Source of the DNA: Betaproteobacteria bacterium
GTDB lineage: Bacteria; Pseudomonadota; Gammaproteobacteria; Burkholderiales; SG8-39
Assembly (NCBI GenBank): GCA_947478805.1
Contig: CANJXQ010000001.1
Coordinates: forward strand, 41,843 to 105,842
Length of the DNA: 64,000 bases
Reading direction: 5' to 3'
Shown here: positions 10,221 through 22,200 of the stretch, one piece after another
How the letters are laid out: each line of letters opens with the position of its first letter
Numbering within the stretch: position 1 is the stretch's first letter
Position numbers and translations under genes: made by a program
Notes under the pieces: generated by a model
Databases searched by the model: none
What the model was told of the DNA's origin: nothing
Seen by the model: only the letters and a program-made list of their open reading frames with translations

Positions 10221-10526
10221 ACTTCGTGAGTCCTTTTTAGGGTTGGAGTCAGGCTGCCGGTACCGGTAATCACCTCCCCGGCCTGAACAACGGCTTCGGA
10301 GGGCACCCTAAGGGTATGGCAGCAGAATTTTGTCCGGCAACCACCCGCAGGGATGGCAGTCAGACAAGCCGGCTATGATAGCATTGATCGCTTCACTATT
10401 GCAATGTTTCCTTTTTCAAACAGGGAATTAAGCACCCTCTCCCGACTTTTGGCCTGAGTGTGGATGGTGGTTCTTGACCGCCGCCAGAGTCACTTCAGGT
10501 CATAGCCAATTTTGCCGGAAATCACC
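10221..10526. other. Divergent intergenic region rpsB / map
   Basis: This 306-bp gap separates rpsB (minus) and map (plus). I see no supportable ORF. It holds the minus-strand promoter candidate at 10375-10404 and the GC-rich rpsB leader. On the plus side TTGACC at 10474-10479 resembles a -35 box but has no good -10 partner, so the map promoter is unassigned. Confidence 0.6.
10375..10404 (-). promoter_or_regulatory. Candidate sigma-70 promoter for rpsB operon
   Basis: On the minus strand TTGCAA (10399-10404) and TATCAT (10375-10380) are spaced by 18 nt, matching 4/6 and 5/6 consensus bases. Predicted transcription would start near 10368, leaving a leader of about 145 nt before the rpsB ATG. 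Assigned by pattern only. Confidence 0.5.
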
Positions 10527-11321
10527 ATGGCGGTTCACATCAAGAATCAAGACGAAATTGAACGGCTCCGCGTCGCTGGGCGGCTTGCCGCTGATGTGCT
10601 GGATTACATCGCACCGAAGATCCAGCCTGGGATCTCCACGGGAGAAGTGGACCGTCTTTGCCATGAGTTCATGGTGGATGTTCAAAAAGTCATTCCGGCC
10701 CCGCTCGACTACGCCCCGCCTGGTTACAAACCCTACCCAAAGTCCATTTGTACCTCGATCAATCATCAAGTGTGTCATGGAGTGCCGGGGGACCGGATCC
10801 TGCGGCAAGGCGATATAGTCAATATCGACATCACGGTCATAAAGGATGGCTTCCACGGCGACACCAGCAGAATGTTCGAAGTAGGGAATGTTTCGATCCA
10901 AGCCAAGCGACTTTGCCGGATCACGCATGAATGCTTGTGGCTTGGCATCCGCTCCGTCAGGCCGGGAGGGAGCCTCGGAGACATCGGTTCGGCGATCCAA
11001 AATCACGCGGAGTCGAGCGGTTACAGCGTCGTTCGGGAATTCTGCGGTCATGGCATTGGTCGAAATTTTCACGAAGATCCTCAAGTACTGCACTATGGAA
11101 AGCGCGGTACGGGCTTGTCGCTCCAGCCGGGCATGGTCTTTACCATCGAACCCATGATCAATGCCGGCAAGGCTGCGATACGCGAACTGGCCGACGGCTG
11201 GACAATCGTGACGAAGGACCATTCGCTGTCCGCGCAGTGGGAGCACACCGTTCTGGTAACGACTGAGGGATTTGAGGTCTTGACAATATCGCCTGGGATG
11301 CCCGCGGCGCCGACAACCTGA
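10527..11321 (+). CDS. map: Methionine aminopeptidase, type I
   Basis: Removes the initiator methionine from nascent proteins. All five metal ligands of the pita-bread fold are recognisable: the Asp pair in VNIDITVIKDGFHGDTSRMF, the His in GHGIGRNFHEDP, Glu in FTIEPMI and Glu in WEHTVLVT. The ATG at 10527 gives 264 residues beginning MAVHIKNQDEIERL, the usual start. An in-frame TTG 15 nt upstream is less likely. glnD begins 14 bp downstream, so the two are probably co-transcribed, as in rpsB-map-glnD regions of other Proteobacteria. Confidence 0.96.
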   Translation: MAVHIKNQDEIERLRVAGRLAADVLDYIAPKIQPGISTGEVDRLCHEFMVDVQKVIPAPLDYAPPGYKPYPKSICTSINHQVCHGVPGDRILRQGDIVNIDITVIKDGFHGDTSRMFEVGNVSIQAKRLCRITHECLWLGIRSVRPGGSLGDIGSAIQNHAESSGYSVVREFCGHGIGRNFHEDPQVLHYGKRGTGLSLQPGMVFTIEPMINAGKAAIRELADGWTIVTKDHSLSAQWEHTVLVTTEGFEVLTISPGMPAAPTT

Positions 11322-11335
11322 TCCGCTGAGCCGAC

Positions 11336-13915
11336 ATGGAGCTGCCTTCAAATTCCACTCGGAAACCTGCCCTTGCTCACATCAAGGCTAGGATCCTTGC
11401 CGAACGCGTCAGCCTCCGCCAACTTTTCCTTGCTAACGTCAAGGCAAATAGTTACCTCGGATCGCATTGCAGGATCGTGGACTCGGCGCTGCGCGAATTG
11501 TGGCTCGGCGCCATGTTGCCCTCAGACATGGCACTCCTCGCGGTCGGGGGGTATGGTCGTGGCGAATTATTTCCGTACTCCGATGTCGACGTGCTGGTGT
11601 TGTTACCAAGCCAACCGCTCCCTGACGTTACCGCGAAGCTGGAGGGCTTGATCGGCTCGCTATGGGATACGGGCCTTGAAGTGGGCCACAGCGTACGCAC
11701 CATTGATGAATGCATCGATGAGTCACGTAAGGACATCACCGTGCAGACCGCCCTGATTGAAGCGCGCCTCGTTGCCGGAAACCGGCGTCTCTTTCTTCAG
11801 CTAACCGGCGCCGTAAAGTCGCATTTGGATCGCCAGACATTTTTCAAGGCGAAGCGCCTGGAGCAGGAACAACGCCACGCCCGGTATCAAGACACGCCTT
11901 ATAGCCTGGAACCCAACATCAAGGAATCGCCGGGGGGGCTTCGCGATCTTCAGACGATCATGTGGATTAGTCACGCTTGTGACATAGGACACGGGTGGCA
12001 CGCTCTTTCCAAACGCGGTTTCATTACTGCGTCGGAGGCGCGGGCGCTCACAGGTCATGAACGATTTCTGAAAAAGTTACGAACGCAATTGCACTTTGTG
12101 GCCGGCAGGCGCGAAGATCGCTTGATGTTCGAGTATCAGACTAGGTTGGCGAGCGATCAGGGGTTGCGGGCGACGGCACACCGCCGCGCAAGCGAGCAAT
12201 TGATGGAGCGATACTACCGCTCTGCCAAAGCGGTCACCCAGCTGAACACGATATTGCTACAAAACCTGAGTGCAGAAGTATTCCCCGCTCTCCGGAAAAC
12301 GCACCATCCTCTCGATGATTGCTTCCAGATAGAACAAGAACTCCTGGACGCGCGCGACCCAGAGATTTTTGAAAAGAATCCCTCGGCGATACTCAGAAGC
12401 TTCCTGTTGCTCGAGAAGCACGCAGAATTGAAAGGGATGACGGCTACCACCTTGCGCGCGCTGTGGAGAGCGCGACCAAGGATTGATCGCGGGTTCAGGT
12501 GTGACCCTGCCAATCGCGCATTGTTTCTGGAGATACTGCAGCAGCCCCGCGGACTAGTGCATGCCCTGAGGAGAATGAATCAGTATTCCATCCTGGGCCG
12601 ATACCTCCCAATATTTGGGAAGGTCGTGGGGCAGATGCAGCATGATCTGTTTCATGTGTACACAGTTGATCAGCACATCCTGATGGTGGTGCGAAATTTG
12701 CGGCGTTTCGCAATGGTGGAGTTCGCCCACGAATTTCCCTTCTGTTCGCGCCTGATGACGGGATTCGAACGAAATTGGATATTGTATGTAGCAGCCATTT
12801 TTCACGATATTGCCAAGGGACGCGGGGGGGATCACTCCGCATTAGGACGGCTGGAAGCGCGAAAATTCTGTCGTGAGCACCTGATATCCCAACAGGATTC
12901 GGATTTGATCGAGTTTCTTGTGGGAAATCATCTGATGATGTCTTCCGTCGCGCAGAAACAGGACCTGTCCGATCCTGCCGTGATCGACCGATTCCTCGAC
13001 GTGGTGGAAAACGAGCGGAAACTGACCGCACTCTATCTGCTTACTGTCGCGGACATTCGGGGAACGAGCCCGAAGGTGTGGAACGCCTGGAAGGCCAAAT
13101 TGCTGGAAGATCTATTTCATGCCACGCGTCAGCGGATGAGTGGCAATCCAGTTCCACTGGCCGAGAGTATCCAGGCCAAGCAGGATGAAGCAAGGCGACT
13201 TCTGCGACTGTATGCATTGCGGGACGGGGTGGAATCCGAACTCTGGTCAAAACTCGATATCCCGTACTTTCTACGGTACGAGGCCTCGGAAATTGCATGG
13301 CAGACACGCCTGCTGTCTGCGCGATTCAACAGCATCATTCCGGTCGTCAAGGCCCGCCTTTCACCAGTCGGTGAAGGTCTGCAAGTGCTGATCTACACAC
13401 CGGATCAGAATAATCTGTTTGCCCAGATTTGCGGATTTTTCGAGTCGATTGCGTACAGCATTGTCGATGCAAAAGTCCATACGACTCGTCATGGTTACGC
13501 TCTGGATACGTTCCAGGTCATGGGGGTCGGTAAGTCGACGGACTATCGCGACATGATTAGGTTGGTCGAGCACGACCTGCAGATGTTGCTGGAGCAGAAA
13601 GGACCGTTGCGCACCCCGGCCAAAGGACGGCTATCACGTCAGTTAAGACATTTCCCCATTACCCCCGAAGTCCATATTCGGCCCGATGAAAACGGGCAGT
13701 ACTCCATCCTGTCCATTACAGCGGGAGACCGGCCCGGCCTTCTGTACGGAATTTCCCGGACATTGGGGGAATATCACCTGAACCTTCATACGGCAAAAAT
13801 TGCAACGCTGGGCGATCGTGCTGAGGACACTTTTCTGGTCTCGGGTGATGCACTTCATCATCCGCAAACGGTGTTGTTGCTCGAGCAAGACCTGCTGCAG
13901 GTCCTGCAGGCCTGA
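11336..13915 (+). CDS. glnD: Bifunctional uridylyltransferase/uridylyl-removing enzyme GlnD
   Basis: Glutamine sensor that uridylylates PII proteins when nitrogen is limiting and removes UMP when glutamine is high. Domains in order: nucleotidyltransferase with GGYGRGELFPYSDVDVLVLL near residue 65; helical linker with PNIKESPGGLRDLQT; HD hydrolase domain with HDIAKGRGGDHS near residue 490; and two C-terminal ACT domains, recognised by DQNNLFAQICGFFESI and AGDRPGLLYGISRTL. The 859-residue length is full. It ends only 6 bp from the convergent def gene with no obvious terminator between. Confidence 0.97.
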   Translation: MELPSNSTRKPALAHIKARILAERVSLRQLFLANVKANSYLGSHCRIVDSALRELWLGAMLPSDMALLAVGGYGRGELFPYSDVDVLVLLPSQPLPDVTAKLEGLIGSLWDTGLEVGHSVRTIDECIDESRKDITVQTALIEARLVAGNRRLFLQLTGAVKSHLDRQTFFKAKRLEQEQRHARYQDTPYSLEPNIKESPGGLRDLQTIMWISHACDIGHGWHALSKRGFITASEARALTGHERFLKKLRTQLHFVAGRREDRLMFEYQTRLASDQGLRATAHRRASEQLMERYYRSAKAVTQLNTILLQNLSAEVFPALRKTHHPLDDCFQIEQELLDARDPEIFEKNPSAILRSFLLLEKHAELKGMTATTLRALWRARPRIDRGFRCDPANRALFLEILQQPRGLVHALRRMNQYSILGRYLPIFGKVVGQMQHDLFHVYTVDQHILMVVRNLRRFAMVEFAHEFPFCSRLMTGFERNWILYVAAIFHDIAKGRGGDHSALGRLEARKFCREHLISQQDSDLIEFLVGNHLMMSSVAQKQDLSDPAVIDRFLDVVENERKLTALYLLTVADIRGTSPKVWNAWKAKLLEDLFHATRQRMSGNPVPLAESIQAKQDEARRLLRLYALRDGVESELWSKLDIPYFLRYEASEIAWQTRLLSARFNSIIPVVKARLSPVGEGLQVLIYTPDQNNLFAQICGFFESIAYSIVDAKVHTTRHGYALDTFQVMGVGKSTDYRDMIRLVEHDLQMLLEQKGPLRTPAKGRLSRQLRHFPITPEVHIRPDENGQYSILSITAGDRPGLLYGISRTLGEYHLNLHTAKIATLGDRAEDTFLVSGDALHHPQTVLLLEQDLLQVLQA

Positions 13916-13921
13916 ATTGCG

Positions 13922-14452
13922 CTATTCGCCCCCAGCGACATGATCGGGGGATAGCTCGTCGACGAATCCGAACCGTTGCAGGTTCCGAATCCGCGTCGGA
14001 TAAAGAATTCCATCCAGATGATCGCATTCGTGCTGCACAACCCGAGCGTGAAAGTCAGTGACGTCGCGACAGATGCCGTTTCCGTTTGCATCAAAACCTT
14101 CATAACGCAGGCGCTTCCATCGGGAGACTTCCCCCCTCAAGCCAGGAACGGAAAGGCAACCTTCCCATCCTGAATCCTGCTCCAGACCCAGTGGCGTGAG
14201 AATGGGATTGATCAGCACTGTCTCCGGTATTTCCCCCGCGTCGGGATATCGGGAATTGAACTTGAATCCAAATACGACGACCCGTAAACCAACCCCGATT
14301 TGTGGGGCAGCAAGACCTGCGCCATTCAAGTGCTGCATGGTGTCGAGCAAATCTTTCACCAATGCATCCAGCTCTGAAGTGCCAAATTGAGCGATTGGCC
14401 TGGAAGTTTCAAGCAGTCTGGGGTCCCCCATTTTCAGGACATCTCGAATCAT
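13922..14452 (-). CDS. def: Peptide deformylase
   Basis: Metalloenzyme removing the N-formyl group from new proteins. The three family motifs are present: GAGLAAPQIGVGL is represented by NGAGLAAPQIGVG, then EGCLSVPG with the metal-ligand Cys, and QHECDHLDG carrying the HExxH-type metal site. The product is 176 residues and begins MIRDVLKMGDPRLL. Its ATG overlaps the mtnP stop by 4 nt, indicating coupling to mtnP rather than the more common def-fmt pairing; fmt is not in this window. Confidence 0.96.
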   Translation of the reverse strand: MIRDVLKMGDPRLLETSRPIAQFGTSELDALVKDLLDTMQHLNGAGLAAPQIGVGLRVVVFGFKFNSRYPDAGEIPETVLINPILTPLGLEQDSGWEGCLSVPGLRGEVSRWKRLRYEGFDANGNGICRDVTDFHARVVQHECDHLDGILYPTRIRNLQRFGFVDELSPDHVAGGE

Positions 14453-15198
14453 CGCGAAACAAGCTCCTTCAAAATCGCCTCGACTTTACTCATGGCCATG
14501 TCTGCCACGACAGCCAAATCATCGAACCGTATTCCCCCCGCGCTCTCGCCTCTTCCAGCAGCGCTGTTTACCACCACTGCCAGCATGGCATATTCGAGGC
14601 CACATTCGCGAGCCAGCGCAGCTTCCGGCATTCCCGTCATTCCAACCACATTTCCCCCGTCCCTCTCAATGCGATTGATTTCGGCCGCGGTTTCAAGCCG
14701 AGGACCTTGGGTTGCCGCATAAACTCCCCCGTCCGTCACCGGCAAGTTGCATCGTTCTGCCGCTCGCAAGAGTTCGTCGCGGAGAGTGTTGGAAAAGGGG
14801 TTCGTAAAGTCGATGTGCTTGACGGGCACGCCTTCTCCAAAAAAAGTGCCCGCGCGTCCCCACGTGTAGTCGAGGATTTGTTCTGGAACAAGCAGCGCTC
14901 CCGGCCCATAGCAGGCTGGAATACCGCCTACGGACGCGACGGAAACCAACTTGGTGGCGCCAATGTCCTTCAATGCCCAAATGTTGGCCCGGTAGTTTAT
15001 GAGGTGTGGCGCGATCATGTGGCCGACACCATGACGAGCTATGAAAAAGGCGCGACGATTGCCGATGAGGACGCTACTGATTGGACCCGACGTTTTTCCA
15101 AAGGGCGTATCCGGCGAATGCTGAGCTTCAACCTTGGCTCCCTTCAACGCCTGAAGTCCACTCCCACCAATAATCGCGTAGTCGCCGGAAATGGACAT
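14449..15198 (-). CDS. mtnP: S-methyl-5'-thioadenosine/thioinosine phosphorylase
   Basis: Nucleoside phosphorylase of the PNP/MTAP family, salvaging methylthioadenosine (or methylthioinosine) from polyamine and quorum-signal synthesis. It starts ISGDYAIIGGSGLQ, with phosphate-binding and catalytic regions RHGVGHMIAPHLINYRAN, YAATQGPRLETAAE and GMTGMPEAALARE. The length of 249 residues fits the family. The ATG at 15198 has AAGGTG just upstream, overlapping the galU stop. An ATG 12 nt upstream lacks a ribosome site. Sequence alone does not separate MTA from MTI as preferred substrate. Confidence 0.88.
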   Translation of the reverse strand: MSISGDYAIIGGSGLQALKGAKVEAQHSPDTPFGKTSGPISSVLIGNRRAFFIARHGVGHMIAPHLINYRANIWALKDIGATKLVSVASVGGIPACYGPGALLVPEQILDYTWGRAGTFFGEGVPVKHIDFTNPFSNTLRDELLRAAERCNLPVTDGGVYAATQGPRLETAAEINRIERDGGNVVGMTGMPEAALARECGLEYAMLAVVVNSAAGRGESAGGIRFDDLAVVADMAMSKVEAILKELVSR

Positions 15199-15199
15199 G

Positions 15200-16105
15200 T
15201 CACCTTGCATTGTTATTGGAACCGTCCGAGCTATCGGACTTCAAAAGTTCTTTTAGCCACAAGGAAAATTCGGTGCCGGTTTCAGGGTGCACGAGTCCAT
15301 ATGAGACGGTGGCCTTCAAAAACCCTAATTTTGAACCGCAGTCGTATCGAATACCGTTGTAGCGCAAAGCCTTTACCGACTCCTCATGCAGCAGCGTTTC
15401 GATCGCGTCCGTTAACTGGATTTCGCCTCCCTTGCCAGGAGGCTGCTTCTCGAGCAGATCAAAAATCCTTGGGGTGAGAATGTAGCGCCCCACAACAGCC
15501 AGCGTTGAAGGCGCAGTCTCGGGACTGGGTTTCTCCACAAGCCCATCGACGTGCACGAGCGAATCCTCGAGATTCGTTGCTCGAACGATACCGTAGGATC
15601 CGGTTTGCGCCCGAGGTACGTCTTCTACACCCAGGATGGAGCAGCCTACCGCATCGTAACTATCCGCCATCTGGGCGATGGCAGGACGCGCCGAATAGAT
15701 GAGATCGTCCGCCAGGATCACTGCGAAGGGTTCATTCTGTACTGCGGGGCGGGCACACAGAACTGCGTGCCCCAGTCCCAGCGCCTCCGGTTGCCGGATG
15801 TAAATGCAATTGATGTTCTTTGGAAGAATGTCCCGCACCATCCTGAGAAGGTCCAATTTCCCTCGACTCTCCAATTCGGCCTCAACCTCATACGCTTTGT
15901 CGAAGTGATCCTCAATGGCCCTCTTGTTGCGGCCAGTAATGAAGATCATGTCAGTCATACCGGCAGCAACAGCTTCCTCGACCGCAAACTGTATCAACGG
16001 TTTATCCACAACGGGCATCATCTCCTTGGGGCTGGCTTTCGTTGCCGGTAAGAAACGGCTGCCCATGCCTGCGACGGGAAAGACGGCCTTTGTAATTCGC
16101 CTCAT
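15200..16105 (-). CDS. galU: UTP--glucose-1-phosphate uridylyltransferase
   Basis: Makes UDP-glucose for polysaccharides and glycolipids. The N-terminus [20 protein letters not shown] with the following [20 protein letters not shown] is the GalU nucleotide-binding signature. Further motifs are [21 protein letters not shown] and [11 protein letters not shown]. The ATG at 16105 gives 301 residues, the usual length. A TTG at 16124-16126 overlapping the ligA stop would add seven residues. It is located between ligA and mtnP on the same strand. Confidence 0.95.
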   Translation of the reverse strand: MRRITKAVFPVAGMGSRFLPATKASPKEMMPVVDKPLIQFAVEEAVAAGMTDMIFITGRNKRAIEDHFDKAYEVEAELESRGKLDLLRMVRDILPKNINCIYIRQPEALGLGHAVLCARPAVQNEPFAVILADDLIYSARPAIAQMADSYDAVGCSILGVEDVPRAQTGSYGIVRATNLEDSLVHVDGLVEKPSPETAPSTLAVVGRYILTPRIFDLLEKQPPGKGGEIQLTDAIETLLHEESVKALRYNGIRYDCGSKLGFLKATVSYGLVHPETGTEFSLWLKELLKSDSSDGSNNNAR

Positions 16106-16122
16106 TGGATATCCATTCGTAG

Positions 16123-18144
<2,022 letters not shown>

Positions 18145-19257
18145 TCAGGAAAATAGGCGAAGTGCCAGCGACTCGCCGGCGGTAAACCCGCGTTCCTGCA
18201 TCTTTTTGTAGGTTTCATCGAGCTGCGCTCGTATGGATGACAATGCTTTCTCTCCAATGGCCAGATGATTGTCATCAACGACTTGTCCCCCCACTTCCGC
18301 GGCAAATTTCGCCGCGGTTCCAAACAGGTTAGACACCAGCTCAGGATCGGGTGTTGTACGTGGAACATCGATCTCAAAAGTGACGGCATTGGTGCTCAAT
18401 GTCACCAAGGTGGCCTCCGAGAACGCCACGTCGCCCAAGTTGGTCAGGCAATATTGTGAACGTGCCGCCTCGTCCCGCTTGTGAAACCCGCCATCGGCTC
18501 CCAACGTCAGACCGGCAGTTGCAGTTGCTGCAAGTATCTGTCTTCCTGAGAAAGGTCTGTCTGTTGAGATGACGTTCAATCCCACTTTGATATCCACTTC
18601 CGTAGAGAACTGGTCGAGGTCCTTGGCCCGTATAAGCGCTTCGGAAATCCCTTCTTCCGAGGCTCGCGCATCCAATCGGACGGCCAGTCCACGCATTGCC
18701 CCGTCAAATCGAGCCAGTTGGACTGCATCGATACAGCCTCTGCGGTCCACCAATTGCACGCAACCCCGAATGATTCTGCAGATGTCGCCATGCTCGATGC
18801 TTCGCCACGTGCTCGATTCCGAGTCGAACATGTCCACATGAACCCATTTGTTGAAATCGGACAGCAATTTGACAGCAGTCTCGATGACTTTGCTGCTGTC
18901 CGTTTCCGATTGCAAAGACAAGGTCACGCAATAATCGATGGGCGTGATTGAAGTGGGCACCTTCATCCAAAGTTGACGCTCGGCTTGGCTTTCAGCTTCG
19001 CGTGACGAGCCAGGTCCGGGTTCCTCATATTGAGGCTCGATGCGGGCGGCTCCAGTCGCTGTGGCTACAGCGGCGTCGTGATCAACGGGGGGCTCGCCTT
19101 GCCCGGGTCGCGCATCAACCAGCGCATCGTCATGCTTTAGCGCGAAGCTGCGCTCAGCGGATTTTCGGTATCTTTTTTCTTGCCACTTGTTGTAGATAAA
19201 AACCGCGACAATAATCACCGCACCAAGCGCGAGGAGTGCGGTCTGGAGGTCGCTCAT
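18145..19257 (-). CDS. zipA: Cell division protein ZipA-family
   Basis: Bitopic division protein that tethers FtsZ to the membrane. The 370-residue product has an N-terminal membrane anchor (LLALGAVIIVAVFIYNKW), then a variable acidic and proline-containing linker. A C-terminal globular domain of about 140 residues follows, with GLTLGADGGFHKRDE and FEIDVPRTTPDPELV, matching the ZipA FtsZ-binding fold. Identification rests on this architecture and on the position between smc (4 nt overlap) and ligA; betaproteobacterial ZipA sequences are divergent. Confidence 0.85.
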   Translation of the reverse strand: MSDLQTALLALGAVIIVAVFIYNKWQEKRYRKSAERSFALKHDDALVDARPGQGEPPVDHDAAVATATGAARIEPQYEEPGPGSSREAESQAERQLWMKVPTSITPIDYCVTLSLQSETDSSKVIETAVKLLSDFNKWVHVDMFDSESSTWRSIEHGDICRIIRGCVQLVDRRGCIDAVQLARFDGAMRGLAVRLDARASEEGISEALIRAKDLDQFSTEVDIKVGLNVISTDRPFSGRQILAATATAGLTLGADGGFHKRDEAARSQYCLTNLGDVAFSEATLVTLSTNAVTFEIDVPRTTPDPELVSNLFGTAAKFAAEVGGQVVDDNHLAIGEKALSSIRAQLDETYKKMQERGFTAGESLALRLFS

Positions 19258-22200
19258 GCCGCAACTGGTTCCCGTAGCTGCAAGGCTTCATCGATATCAA
19301 CTGCGACCACACGTGATACGCCTTGCTCTTGCATCGTGACGCCAACAAGGTGCGACGCCATTTCCATGGTGAGCTTGTTGTGACTGATGTAGAGAAACTG
19401 GGTGCTCTGGGACATCTTCTTCACCAACTCGCAGAATCGGCCGGTATTGGCATCATCCAAGGGCGCATCTACTTCGTCGAGCAGGCAGAACGGAGCGGGA
19501 TTGAGCTGAAAGAACGAGAACACGAGGGATATCGCGGTCATGGCCTTTTCTCCCCCTGACAGAAGGTGGATGGTAGAGTTTTTCTTTCCCGGGGGGCGCG
19601 CGACGACTTGCACGCCAGAGTCAAGAATCTCCTCCCCCGTCATGACGAGACGGGCCTCCCCCCCTCCAAACAGCACAGGGAACAACTTCCCGAATTGTTC
19701 GTTTACCGCGTCGAAAGTCTGCTGCATCAGCTCGCGCGTCTCTCGGTCGATGCGACGGATTGCATTTTCAAGCGTCTCAAGTGCCGAGGACAGGTCATTC
19801 GCCTGGGAGTCGAGGAAGGCCTTTCGTTCAGAACTTGTCGCCAGCTCATCCAAAGCTGCCATGTTGATTGCGCCCAAGGCAGCAATTTCCGATGTCAGGC
19901 GCGCGATCTCAGCCTGTATTGGCCCTGCTTTCTGCTTTTCCGGGACAGACTGCAACAGTTGCCGAATGGCTGCATCGTCAAGACCGGCCTCTTCAAGAAA
20001 TGCGGAAAATTGCTGGACGTTGATTCGTGCAGCCTGCTCTTTGAGTCTAATTTCCGCCAGTCGGTCGCGCAACGGCTCCAACTTCTGATCCTCGATTACT
20101 CGTCCCTCTTCGCTGGCGCGAAGCTGGGATGCCGCGAGCTCCTGACGATTGCGACTTTCGCCAAGAACCTGCTCCCGCAATAAGCGACTCTCCAGAGCGA
20201 CCTGGAGAAACGACTGCAATTCAGTGTCGTCAAGCCCGAGTAAGTCTTTTGAAATCTTTTCAATATTTTGTTGGGCCGAGAGCAACTGCTCCGTGACATT
20301 CTCTATGGAGCGCTGAACTTCATCGATCTTGGCCCGCGATTCTTTCTCTGCAAATCCCGCGTCTTGTGCTTCACGTTCCGCCAGCGTCAATACCTGACGC
20401 TGCCTTGCAAGCGCGCTCTCCGCGTCACCCAGTGCTCCCTTGGCCTCCTCTACATGGACTCGCCCGGCAGAGAGCACTTGCGACAACGACTCCAGTTTCT
20501 CGGTGATTGCCTTGCCGCTCGCAGCCTCGGCCTCAGAGACCGATGTCAGCTCCGACCGCTCTCTTGCAATTTGATAAATGCGTGAATCGATTCTTTCCTT
20601 TTCCTGGGTCACCTTAAGCAGTTGCACTTGCTTCTCATGAATCAGGCGGGACAACCCTGCAATATCGGTTCGCAAGGATGCCAGGCTCTCCGTATGCTCG
20701 GACATCTGTTGCTTGAGACTGGCCACTCGAGACTGCGAGAGATCGACTTCGTCTTGCTGGAGCTGGACCTCCCTCTGCAAGACCTCGATATCGCGTTGGC
20801 GCGCAAGCATTCCGGAGTCCGGGGCGTCGGGAGCGCAAAAGGAAATTGCGAACTTACTAAACTGGTGTCCATCGCGATTGACCAGAACCACGCCGGTAGG
20901 CAGTTGGGCGCGCGTTTCGACGCCAGGAATTCCATCAACCGCGTAGTACGAGTGCAACCAATCATTCAGTGCGGGTTCGACGAAGGGGTCTGTTATGGTT
21001 ATCAAGTCGCAGAGCGGTCGCAATCCAGGCAAATATGCCGTCGCGCCCGACGTTCCGGCACAGAACAATGTCAGGGTAGATGGCGGGGAAAACCCCGCCA
21101 TTGCCTGAAGGCTCTCCGCATCGTTTGCTTTCAGGGCATGTAGTCGATCTCGCAATACGGCTTCGACGGCAGACTCCCATCCGCTTTCCACTTGAAGGCC
21201 CTGCCAGAGTCGCGAAGACTGGTCCAAGCTGTGCTCACTAATCCACCCTTGAATCGCCCCGTTGTTGTCGAGGCGTTGCTGGACTTGTTGTAGCACATCC
21301 AATTTCGCCGTTTGCGCGGCGAGCCCTTGCTGTAGCGATTGGAGCTGGTCCGTTGAACCCTGCAGTTGGGCATCCAACTCCATTCGAATGGCTTCGAGAT
21401 CAGTCAGCCTTTGCTGCTTTTCCCGCTCAGATTCGCGGGCCCTTCCAATTTCGGCTTCTGCCTGCGTGATCGCCCCGTTATCAGGCGCATTCAGCCCATC
21501 TTGTTCCCGGCTCAGACGCTGGTCGCGTTCCAGCAGCCCCTGAAGTACTTTTCCCGAATGAGCAAGGTGGGTCTGTTCCAGTCGATAGTCGTGTTCACTC
21601 GCCGTAAATGCCTCGCGTGCGGCTGCAGACTGTCTTTGTGCCGATTTGAATGCCTCTTCAACCTCGGGAAGTCTTGCATGCTCCTCCTGGGCGCGAGTCC
21701 GTGCGGCATCTCCGCGCGTTTTCATCTCCTCCAGACGTCTGGACCAAAGTTGCTTTGCTTCCTCAAGTTCACTGGACCGCTTGGTGTTTATCGCGACCTG
21801 CGCAGAATACTGGGCAAGATCAGACTCGAGTCTTTGGCGCAACTCGCTGACGTGCCGAATTTCGCCTTCCAATCGGGCGACTTCGGAGTTGGTCGCAAAG
21901 AGTTCTCCTTGCGCAACGGTCAACGCATCCCCTGCTGCATAATGCTCGTCACGGGCGGACTCCAACGCGCTCTCTATCTCGCGAATCCTTGCCGTCACTT
22001 CCTCCAGTTGCACTCCCAGTCGGTCGATTTCGCGAACATGGCGCTGGGCCTCCACGTCAGATTCTTCGCGTTTCAATGCCCAGAGCAAGTGTTGCTTCTG
22101 CTGCCTGAGCGCCGACAGGTCATTGAATTGCCTGGCCACTTCCGCCTGTCGCTCAAGTTTTTCTATCTGTGTACCAAGCTCTTCCCGAATGTCGCTCACT

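Noticed and set aside
14302..15477. 391-codon plus-strand frame over def, mtnP and galU
   Set aside because: Spans three well-supported minus-strand genes and has no family features.
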